Of a stretch of DNA of 53,878 nt, positions 16,310-23,646 are shown one piece after another. Each line of letters begins with the position of its first letter. Within the stretch, counting starts at the first letter, position 1. This DNA is from Bacillota bacterium (GTDB lineage: Bacteria; Bacillota_A; Clostridia; Lachnospirales; Lachnospiraceae), in assembly GCA_023443925.1 (NCBI GenBank), contig JAEZSL010000394.1, forward strand, positions 1 through 53,878, read 5' to 3'. The position numbers were made by a program, and so were the translations under genes. The notes under the pieces are model-generated. The model had not been told where the DNA came from and did no database searches. It worked only from the letters and a program-made list of their open reading frames with translations.

Positions 16310-17522
16310 TGTGTTCTAACAAGCTTTCCACCGTATCAAATCCCAGTCTGTGCAAAAGTTCTATGACATATGGGTTGTCAATGGGAGTCGGATAACTGGC
16401 TGCATCCCCATATTCATTTACATGTTTCCTGCCTTCCCTTCGGTCAATCATAACCTTGGGGCCACCGACACAACCACCGACACAGCCCATGCCTTCAAAA
16501 AAGTTAGCCTCTGATTTGCCTTCTTTTAACTGATTGATCATTTCACGGCAGGCCGGAACTCCATCCGCCTGTTTGGTTCGTACCGTTATCTTACGTTCCG
16601 GGTTAAGGCGTTTTACCGTTTTTTCCACTGCCTCGCTTACACCGCCGGTTCTGGCATAGATCCTGCCGGCTCTGGAAGAATGGTCTTTTTCACTCTCCTT
16701 CATTTTAGAGGGTTCAATGTGCGCAAACTCAAAAATATCCTGCACTTCCTGAAAAGTCAAGACATAATCTACGGCATCCGCTATGTCCTTTTCACGTGCC
16801 TCCGCTTTCTTTGCCAGACACGGACCAATAAAAATGGTAACCGCATCGGGATGCAGTACTTTTATGGTCCTGCCACAGGCTATCATAGGGGAAACGGCTC
16901 CCGGTACATGAGGCATCAGTTCGTTATAAACCTTTCGAATCATTCCAATCCACATGGGGCAGCAGCAGCTGGTTAACTGATAATCCGATTCCTTCACAAT
17001 ATTTTTATCAAACTCCAGCGCTTCTTTTAAAGTCAGGATATCCGCAAATAAAGCAACTTCTATCATACCGGCAAATCCGAGCTTCTTAAATGCGGTTCTG
17101 AGTTTTCCCGGTGTTACTGCTTTACTGAACTGTCCTAAAAATGCAGGGGCAATCAAGGCATAAACCGGTCCCTTAGCAGTACGCACCGCATTCATTGCCG
17201 GCAGGATATCCCTGCTTGCCGTTAATTTTTCCGATTTGCAGTTGTCAATACAGGCATAACACCCCGTGCATAAGTCCTTATCAATGGTAATTACACCATC
17301 CTTATCCTTTACGACAGCATCAAATACACAGCTTTCGGAACAAGCCGGCGGGTGATCCGGCGGGCAGCTGCAGTTTCCTATTTTAATGACAGGCGCATAT
17401 TTTTCCGGGTGCAGCAGACAATCAAGGTGGTGCGGATCATAATCTTTGAGCTCCTCTGTTTGAGAAGATCCGTTTACCGAATCCGCCACCAGTCTGCGGT
17501 ACAATTCTTCAAATGATGTCAT
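16284..17522 (-). CDS. [FeFe]-hydrogenase-like protein (H-cluster domain with two N-terminal 4Fe-4S motifs)
   Basis: 412 aa from MTSFEELYRRL, preceded by AGAGGGTTTTAAG. N-terminal Cys-rich segments GNCSCPPDHPPACSESC and CTGCYACIDNC suggest two 4Fe-4S clusters. H-cluster motifs are recognisable: L1 LTSCCCPMWIGM, L2 AVSPMIACG, FIGPCLAKK and L3 FEGMGCVGGCVGG, with all four cluster Cys. L1 carries one more Cys than the usual TSCCPxW. It lacks the N-terminal extension of large catalytic hydrogenases and no HydEFG maturases are nearby; it resembles the compact stand-alone group whose role may be sensory. A ferredoxin gene lies upstream on the other strand. Confidence 0.8.
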   Translation of the reverse strand: MTSFEELYRRLVADSVNGSSQTEELKDYDPHHLDCLLHPEKYAPVIKIGNCSCPPDHPPACSESCVFDAVVKDKDGVITIDKDLCTGCYACIDNCKSEKLTASRDILPAMNAVRTAKGPVYALIAPAFLGQFSKAVTPGKLRTAFKKLGFAGMIEVALFADILTLKEALEFDKNIVKESDYQLTSCCCPMWIGMIRKVYNELMPHVPGAVSPMIACGRTIKVLHPDAVTIFIGPCLAKKAEAREKDIADAVDYVLTFQEVQDIFEFAHIEPSKMKESEKDHSSRAGRIYARTGGVSEAVEKTVKRLNPERKITVRTKQADGVPACREMINQLKEGKSEANFFEGMGCVGGCVGGPKVMIDRREGRKHVNEYGDAASYPTPIDNPYVIELLHRLGFDTVESLLEHSDIFTRDF

Positions 17523-18013
17523 CTTAAAACCCTCTTTTCTCAAATCCATAACTTTGATATAATTCTTTCCTGTTAACCCGGCTTTTAAACGATATAACTA
17601 AAAGCGTTCCTATACAATCCACATTGCATTTTTAAGCGCCTTAGATTTCATATTAAATTTTATTTTTTAATGACTTATTTTATTTTTATTTCACTTCTTA
17701 TTTTATTACTTATTTTTTACTTAATTTCTTATTTGTATTTTATAAATAGTTATTATTCAAATCCATTTTATTCCATTTATGGTAATTGTATGAAAATCTT
17801 ATAAAACAAGGTAATTTTACATTTAATAATATTATCATCTCTTATATTTTATCACAATTAACAAATTATATCAGAATTAACAAATTATATTTATTGTATT
17901 GAAAATTTAAATCTGATAGAATATTATAGTAAAACCTTTGCAGTATGCCATTTTGAATGAGGGGTAAAGCCAGCAGCATATGGCAAATAAATAATAAACG
18001 GAGGATGAAAGGT
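17523..18013. other. AT-rich divergent spacer between hydrogenase-like and ferredoxin genes
   Basis: About 490 bp. At 17660-17760 there are degenerate TTATTT-rich repeats, and AATTAACAAATTATAT occurs twice near 17855-17890. It must hold divergent promoters; only the ferredoxin promoter (17899-17927) is clear. No reading frame worth calling. Confidence 0.5.
17899..17927 (+). promoter_or_regulatory. Sigma-A promoter of the ferredoxin gene
   Basis: TTGAAA (17899-17904), 17-nt spacer, TATTAT (17922-17927), about 85 nt before the start codon. Confidence 0.55.
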
Positions 18014-18202
18014 ATGAAAGCAGGAATTAAAAAAGGATGTATCGGATGCGGTCTATGCACTGATATTTGTCCATCAGTATTTCAAATGGGTAGACGTGCC
18101 TATGCAGAAGTAAATGAGGAAGAGGTATCTGCAAAAGACAGCAAAAAAGTCCTCGAAGCTGAGGCAAACTGTCCGGTTAATGTTATTACCGTAACCGAAT
18201 AA
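18014..18202 (+). CDS. Ferredoxin, single 4Fe-4S type
   Basis: 62 aa, MKAGIKKGCIGCGLCTDICP then ANCPVNVITVTE at the C-terminus. The spacing CX2CX2CX3CP with one remote Cys-Pro is that of one-cluster ferredoxins such as that of Thermotoga; the other remote Cys used for a disulfide there is missing. The start is set by GGAGGATGAAAGGT. A cytoplasmic low-potential electron carrier, plausible partner of CO dehydrogenase or hydrogenase, though no gene coupling proves it. Followed by a strong terminator. Confidence 0.93.
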   Translation: MKAGIKKGCIGCGLCTDICPSVFQMGRRAYAEVNEEEVSAKDSKKVLEAEANCPVNVITVTE

Positions 18203-18296
18203 TCACATTATTACATAGTGCCTGCGGCACATACAACCAATGTATGTTATATGCAAAACCGCTTATAACATAACAGCCTTTAAATTCCATTAAAAT

Positions 18297-18366
18297 GAGC
18301 CTGCAGAAAATCTGTAAATTACGGTAACCTATTACCTATCCTTTACAGATTCCTGCAGGCTCTTTT
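18297..18366. terminator. Strong bidirectional terminator between ferredoxin and sufU
   Basis: GAGCCTGCAG (18297-18306) pairs with CTGCAGGCTC (18353-18362), and the inner ATCTGTAAA pairs with TTTACAGAT; TCTTTT follows on the plus strand and CATTTTAATG on the minus strand. It sits between two convergent genes. Confidence 0.85.
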
Positions 18367-18400
18367 CAACCACAGGTAATACACAAAACGACAGACCATG

Positions 18401-18841
18401 TCAGGATTCTGTATGAATATGGCTGACACAATCTTTTAACGTATGCCATCCCAGAACCGCACATTTTACCCTTGCCGGCATATGCGAAATATCCTTTAAT
18501 GCAACTGCATCCTCCAATACTTCCAGTTCCTCTTCGTTTGTAATCTCATGTTTTATCATTCCGAAAAAAACCTCGGCAAGCTTCATTGCTTCGTCCAGAG
18601 ATTTTCCTTTAATTATATCAATCATAATCGAAGCCGAAGCCTGTGATATGGCACAGCCTTTGCCGGTATAACCGGCGTCTTCAATTATCCCGTCAGACAG
18701 CCGCAGCTCCAGTTCGATTTCATCTCCGCAGCTTGGATTGACTCCGTTAAGCTTAACCGTCGGATTATCAATATGGTGTTTATTGTGCTTGGAATTCGTA
18801 TGTTCCTGCAATACTTCCGTATAGATCTGTTCAATTCCCAT
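18401..18841 (-). CDS. sufU: Sulfur-transfer scaffold SufU
   Basis: 146 aa. The Zn ligands of SufU are present: NPSCGDEIEL (Cys and Asp), GYTGKGCAISQAS (Cys) and VKCAVLGWHTLKD (Cys). In Gram-positive SUF systems SufU accepts the persulfide from SufS and stimulates it. It overlaps the sufS stop by 11 bp and ends the sufCBDSU operon. Confidence 0.94.
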   Translation of the reverse strand: MGIEQIYTEVLQEHTNSKHNKHHIDNPTVKLNGVNPSCGDEIELELRLSDGIIEDAGYTGKGCAISQASASIMIDIIKGKSLDEAMKLAEVFFGMIKHEITNEEELEVLEDAVALKDISHMPARVKCAVLGWHTLKDCVSHIHTES

Positions 18842-20060
18842 ATCCCAGCCACCTCCTGACTTTCTTTAAACTCTCGATAAACACATCAATCTCCTGGATT
18901 GTGTTGTAAAAATAAAAACTAATTCTGCAGGTAGCCGCCGTATCCATAAACCGCATAAGGGGCTGTGCACAGTGATGGCCTGCTCTTATGGCAATACCAT
19001 CTGCATCCAGAATGGAAGCCGTATCATGAGGATGTACTCCTTCCAGGTTAAAGGAAATGACTCCGCTTCTGCTCCTGCCGGGTTTCGTTTCACCATATAG
19101 CTCTATCCCTGGTACTTTAGATAATTGTGTTAAAGCATATTCAGTTAGCTTCTCTTCTCTTTCCTGAATCACCGGATAACCGATTTTATTAATATAGCTG
19201 ATGGCTGCTGCCAGGCCTACGGCACCGCCCACATTCGGGGTTCCGGCCTCAAATTTATTAGGAAGCGGTGCAAAAGCTGCCTCCTGTTCGTACACAAATT
19301 CTATCATTTCCCCGCCTGTAAGAAAAGGCGGCATAGCATCCAGCAGCTCTTTTTTGCCGTATAGAACACCAATCCCCATGGGCGCCAGCATCTTATGTCC
19401 TGAAAATACTAAAAAGTCCGTATCCAGTTTTTTAACATCCACCGGATAATGAGGTATACTCTGGGCAGCGTCTATAATAACGGCGGCACCTACGCTGCGG
19501 GCTTTTTTAATAATATTTTCCACGGGATGTATGGTACCAAGTACATTGGAAACCTGTGCAATGGATACAATTTTGGTACGTTCCGATATCTTGTTTTCAA
19601 TATCCTCTTCTAATATATGGCCTTTATTGTCTAAATATAAGTAGGTAAGCACCGCTCCTTTTTCTTTTGCCACCTGCTGCCAGGGAACAATATTACTATG
19701 ATGTTCGGATATGGAGATTACAATCTCATCCCCGGCTTTAAGTACAGATCGTCCGTAGCTGTATGCCAGCAGATTCAGGGCTTCTGTTGTATTTCTGGTA
19801 AATATGATCTCTTCCTGGCTGCCCGCATGTATAAACTCTGCTGTAATCCTTCTGGCCTCTTCATACGCATCGGTAGCATCTACACTCAACTGGTACAAGC
19901 CCCGGTATGGATTGGCATTCTGCTTCCTATAATATTCTTCTACCGCCTGAATGACTGATTCCGGCTTCTGGGTTGTGGCCGCATTATCAAAATAGATAAG
20001 AGGTTTGTTGTTTACTGTCGTATTAAGTAAAGGAAAATCACTTTTAAATGGATTTAACAT
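18831..20060 (-). CDS. sufS: Cysteine desulfurase SufS
   Basis: 409 aa class V PLP aminotransferase that removes sulfur from cysteine as a persulfide. PLP Lys lies in LVFSGHKMLAPMGIGVLYG (about residue 225), the DAAQSIPH segment precedes it, and the active-site Cys is in IRAGHHCAQPLM (about 365). Group II (SufS) type by its TRNTTEALNLLAYSYG segment. Overlaps sufD by 17 bp and sufU by 11 bp, so translation is probably coupled. Confidence 0.96.
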   Translation of the reverse strand: MLNPFKSDFPLLNTTVNNKPLIYFDNAATTQKPESVIQAVEEYYRKQNANPYRGLYQLSVDATDAYEEARRITAEFIHAGSQEEIIFTRNTTEALNLLAYSYGRSVLKAGDEIVISISEHHSNIVPWQQVAKEKGAVLTYLYLDNKGHILEEDIENKISERTKIVSIAQVSNVLGTIHPVENIIKKARSVGAAVIIDAAQSIPHYPVDVKKLDTDFLVFSGHKMLAPMGIGVLYGKKELLDAMPPFLTGGEMIEFVYEQEAAFAPLPNKFEAGTPNVGGAVGLAAAISYINKIGYPVIQEREEKLTEYALTQLSKVPGIELYGETKPGRSRSGVISFNLEGVHPHDTASILDADGIAIRAGHHCAQPLMRFMDTAATCRISFYFYNTIQEIDVFIESLKKVRRWLGYGN

Positions 20061-21147
20061 GGCTTAACCTCTCTTTCAGATACTCAGAAATATCTTCCCG
20101 CAGGGAATTGTAAGGAATTTTGCTGATTACAGGTTCAAACCAGGCTTCCAAAATCAGTTTTTTCGCTGACAATTCATCCAGTCCCCTGGACATCATATAA
20201 AAAAGCTTGTTTTCATCTATCTTACCGCTGTTGGCGGCATGTTTTCCTTCTACATTCTCTTCCCCGCACAAAATTAAAGGTGCGGATACATTTTTAATTC
20301 CGGAACCAAACAGCAGGGTATATTCACTCTCATGACCAGCCGCTCCGGCGGCTCCCCTTTTAAAATCAATAGTGCCCCGGAAGGTTTTGCGGCTTGTATC
20401 CATCAGTGCTCCATTGAGATTTATCTCACTTCCGGTTTTCTTTCCGGTATGGTCCGCCACATAATTAAAATCAATGGACCGGTTCTTATCACCAAAAAAT
20501 ACCGTATTAATGTCCAGTCTGCTGTTCTCACCGGACAGCAGAGAATGAATTCCGTTAACGGCCTTCAAACCACCTAGTTCTGCTTGGATTATGTTGATTT
20601 TTCCGTCTTCATGAAGCCTTGCACCGATGTTGTTTAAATGCACGGCTTTTTCATTTAACAGCTGAATCTGTATTAAGTTAATAACAGCATTTTTACCGGC
20701 GGAAAGATAAGTTAATCCACCATGGAATACCGGACATTCCTCTAAAGATCGGTACACCATAACTACTGTTAAGGAACTATTGGCTTCCGCAACAATGCAG
20801 TTAAAATCTACAACGGTAGAATCCTTATCATCAAGAAGGTATTCCAGGAAAACCGGTTCTTCTATCTCCTGCCCTTCCGGTATCCGTAAGGAAATACCGG
20901 CATTACGGTTCTCTTTGATGAATTTTACCGCTTCTTCACCTGCTCCGGTCTCAAGAGTTATAAAATCCTTTGTATCCTCAATTCCGCCGTCATCGTTAAA
21001 GATTTCCAATGGGGTATCTGATTTCAAAGGATTTTTCAGATAGGGCTTTAAATCCGGTACAGTCTCCAGAAGTGATGTATCATTAACTCCCAGCCAGCTC
21101 CAGGTTCTGACCGGAAGTTTATTTACCTTAGCTAGTTCTAAATTCAT
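20044..21147 (-). CDS. sufD: Fe-S cluster assembly protein SufD
   Basis: 367 aa from MNLELAKVNKLPVRTWSWLG. The C-terminal beta-helix SufBD domain includes GHESEYTLLFGSGIKN and the family ending ENKLFYMMSRGLDELSAKKLILEAWFEP. Forms the SufBC2D scaffold with SufB and SufC. The start is preceded by GATGGGAGTAAAC, itself directly after a hairpin (GCGTAC/GTACGC at 21166-21181). Shorter than E. coli SufD at the N-terminus, as usual in clostridia. Confidence 0.93.
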   Translation of the reverse strand: MNLELAKVNKLPVRTWSWLGVNDTSLLETVPDLKPYLKNPLKSDTPLEIFNDDGGIEDTKDFITLETGAGEEAVKFIKENRNAGISLRIPEGQEIEEPVFLEYLLDDKDSTVVDFNCIVAEANSSLTVVMVYRSLEECPVFHGGLTYLSAGKNAVINLIQIQLLNEKAVHLNNIGARLHEDGKINIIQAELGGLKAVNGIHSLLSGENSRLDINTVFFGDKNRSIDFNYVADHTGKKTGSEINLNGALMDTSRKTFRGTIDFKRGAAGAAGHESEYTLLFGSGIKNVSAPLILCGEENVEGKHAANSGKIDENKLFYMMSRGLDELSAKKLILEAWFEPVISKIPYNSLREDISEYLKERLSHVKSI

Positions 21148-21185
21148 GTTTACTCCCATCCGCGTACTTTGGTACGCCTACATAT
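21148..21185 (-). repeat. Hairpin plus ribosome-site cassette in front of sufD
   Basis: On the minus strand GGCGTACCAAAGTACGC folds as a 6-bp hairpin and is followed by GGATGGGAGTAAAC and the sufD ATG. Layout and sequence resemble the unit before pdxA (38325-38360). Confidence 0.45.
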
Positions 21186-21235
21186 CAAAAGCCGAAAGTG
21201 TTTTAACATTCAACCTCTTTTACAGGATAAGTAAC

Positions 21236-22651
21236 TCAGCCTATACTCCCTTCCATCTCCAGCTGAATTAAATGATTCATTTCCACTGCATACTCTAAAG
21301 GCAGCTCTTTTGCAATCGGCTCCGCAAAGCCGTTTACAATCAAGGCTTTGGCATCGATTTCGCTAAGTCCTCTGCTCATTAAATAAAATATGCTGTCATC
21401 GCTTATTCTGCCGATCTTCGCTTCATGTCCCACATCCACTTCATCATTTCGTATATCCATAACCGGTATGGTATCGGAGCGGGAAGCAGAATCCAGCATA
21501 AGGGATTCACAGGAGACGGAGGATTTGCTGTGGGCTGCGCCGCTGTCTATTTTAACGGAACTGCGGAAGGTGCAGGAACCGCCGCCCTTGGAGATGGACT
21601 TGGCATTCATATGGGAGGAAGTATGGGGTGCTGCGTGAACGACCTTGACCCCTGTGTCCAGATTCTGGCCTTTCCCGGCAAAGGTGATGCCGGTATACTC
21701 CATTCTGGAATGTTCTCCTTTTAATATACTCATGGGATATAGGTAGGATACATGAGAACCAAAGGACCCGGAAACCCACTCCATGGTACCGCCTTTTTCC
21801 ACCAGTGCCCTTTTCGTATTCAGGTTATACATATTCTTTGACCAGTTCTCAATGGTGGAATACCGGAGTCTGGCATTTTCACCAACGAAAAGCTCCACAC
21901 AGCCGGCATGTAGATTGGCAATGTTATATTTCGGAGCAGAACAGCCTTCAATAAAATGAAGGGTGGCCCCTTTATCCACAATAATCAAGGTATGTTCGAA
22001 CTGTCCGGCCCCGGGTGCATTCAGTCTAAAATAAGACTGGAGCGGAATCTCTACGGATACTCCCGGCGGTACATAAACAAAGGAGCCTCCTGACCAGACC
22101 GCACCGTGAAGGGCTGCAAATTTATGGTCTTTTGGTGTTACTAACTTCATGAAATGTTCCCGGACCATGTCTTCATGTTCCCGCATGGCACTTTCCATAT
22201 CCGTATAAATAACACCCAATCTTTTTACTTCTTCCCGGACATTATGATATACAACTTCGGAATCGTACTGGGCACCAACACCTGCTAAGGAGGTTCTCTC
22301 CGCCTGTGGTATTCCCAGCCGCTCAAAGGTATTTTTTATCTCCTCCGGAACTTCTTCCCAGGTTGCATTCAGTCTTGTGTCCGGCCGCACATAGGTTACG
22401 ATATTATCCATATTAAGACCATCCAGGTCCGGCCCCCATTTTGGCAGTTCCAGGCTGTTATATACCTTTAAGGAATTCTGTCTGAATTCCCGCATCCATT
22501 TTGGATCATTTTTTTCCAGGGAGATGGTATTGACGATACCAAAAGTAAGACCTTTTCCGGCTGAAAAGGAAGGCTTTAATTGATCTTTGATATCATAAAT
22601 ACTGCGGTCTATGTCTTCTACATAAGTTTTGTTTTTTTCATTACCTTCCAT
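21236..22651 (-). CDS. sufB: Fe-S cluster assembly protein SufB
   Basis: 471 aa, the usual SufB length. Conserved blocks include VRPDTRLNATWEEVPEEIK, AALHGAVWSGGSFVYVPPGV, EGCSAPKYNIANLHAGCVEL and the final SDDSIFYLMSRGLSEIDAKALIV. Scaffold on which the nascent cluster forms with SufC and SufD. It lies 12 bp after sufC; a 90-bp gap with a hairpin separates it from sufD. Confidence 0.97.
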   Translation of the reverse strand: MEGNEKNKTYVEDIDRSIYDIKDQLKPSFSAGKGLTFGIVNTISLEKNDPKWMREFRQNSLKVYNSLELPKWGPDLDGLNMDNIVTYVRPDTRLNATWEEVPEEIKNTFERLGIPQAERTSLAGVGAQYDSEVVYHNVREEVKRLGVIYTDMESAMREHEDMVREHFMKLVTPKDHKFAALHGAVWSGGSFVYVPPGVSVEIPLQSYFRLNAPGAGQFEHTLIIVDKGATLHFIEGCSAPKYNIANLHAGCVELFVGENARLRYSTIENWSKNMYNLNTKRALVEKGGTMEWVSGSFGSHVSYLYPMSILKGEHSRMEYTGITFAGKGQNLDTGVKVVHAAPHTSSHMNAKSISKGGGSCTFRSSVKIDSGAAHSKSSVSCESLMLDSASRSDTIPVMDIRNDEVDVGHEAKIGRISDDSIFYLMSRGLSEIDAKALIVNGFAEPIAKELPLEYAVEMNHLIQLEMEGSIG

Positions 22652-22663
22652 ACTTAGCCTCCT

Positions 22664-23416
22664 TTAAAGCAGTTTGGACTTCAAAAATTCCCGGAAGCCA
22701 TTGGTATTGACCTGACCGATCAGGGAAGCATCTCCTGATTTTACGATACTGCCGTTTTGCAGTATATGCACCCTGTCTACCGGCAGATAATCCAGTATCT
22801 TCGTATTATGTGTGATAACAATGAGGGAATTCTTTTTATTTTTAAATTCATGAACTCCCTGAGACACTATTTTAACCGCATCTACATCAAGTCCTGAATC
22901 TGTTTCATCTAAAATCGCAAGTTTGGGGTTTAATAAGAGCATCTGGAGGATTTCCGATTTTTTCTTCTCACCGCCGGAAAATCCAAGATTTAAATATCTT
23001 TGTGCATACTCTCTGTCCATACCAAGCGTTTCCATACGCTTATTGAGTTCCTTTTTAAATGCAAAAACCCGAACCGGTTTGCCGGTAACGGAAGCCTGGG
23101 AAGTTCTTAAGAAGTTCTCAAGGGTTACCCCCGCAATTTCTTCCGGATTCTGAAAGGATAAAAAGATTCCTTTTCTGGCCCTCACATCTGCTTTTTCCGT
23201 TGTAATATCCTCTCCCTCAAATAAGATACTACCTTCCTTTATGTTATAACCCGGATGTCCCATAACCGCATATCCCAACGTGGACTTACCGGCACCGTTT
23301 GGTCCCATAATGACATGTACCTCGCCCTCGTTGACAGTTAGATCCAAGTCATGTAATATGACTTTTTCCTCTGTACAGACCTGCAGGTTCTTTATTTCCA
23401 GTATTTTTTCAGTCAT
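22664..23416 (-). CDS. sufC: Fe-S assembly ATPase SufC
   Basis: 250 aa from MTEKILEIKNLQV, chosen because upstream residues in the longer frame do not look like SufC. Walker A MGPNGAGKSTLGYAVMG, signature LGFSGGEKKKSEILQ and Walker B LAILDETDSGLDVDAV are intact, in the SufC form of the ABC ATPase family. First gene of sufCBDSU; promoter at 23511-23539. Ribosome site is modest (GGGAAG). Confidence 0.95.
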   Translation of the reverse strand: MTEKILEIKNLQVCTEEKVILHDLDLTVNEGEVHVIMGPNGAGKSTLGYAVMGHPGYNIKEGSILFEGEDITTEKADVRARKGIFLSFQNPEEIAGVTLENFLRTSQASVTGKPVRVFAFKKELNKRMETLGMDREYAQRYLNLGFSGGEKKKSEILQMLLLNPKLAILDETDSGLDVDAVKIVSQGVHEFKNKKNSLIVITHNTKILDYLPVDRVHILQNGSIVKSGDASLIGQVNTNGFREFLKSKLL

Positions 23417-23510
23417 TTTTCTTCCCATTTCCTTTCTGAGTAAATTATTCAGCCCTGCATTTTGCTGCAGTTTAAATCCGACTAAATTAATTCCTACTAT
23501 TTTAATCCCT

Positions 23511-23539
23511 ATTATAATACTCGGGTATAAATAATGCAA
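23511..23539 (-). promoter_or_regulatory. Promoter of the suf operon with an IscR/Rrf2-like palindrome in the spacer
   Basis: TTGCAT (-35, 23539-23534), 17 nt, TATAAT (-10, 23516-23511) on the minus strand. The spacer contains ATACCCGAGTAT, and with downstream ATAGGGAT it forms an imperfect dyad similar to the half-sites bound by IscR-type Rrf2 regulators (ATACCCGAC type). The regulator gene is not in the window; the operator call is inference. Confidence 0.6.
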
Positions 23540-23646
23540 GTATCTGTTAAAAAAATATTAAAGATCCTCCTTTCGTGGGTCATCCTGTATAAATCAGGAT
23601 ATTAAGGCAGATGCTATTGTCAAATAATACCTTAGGAGGAAGCATT

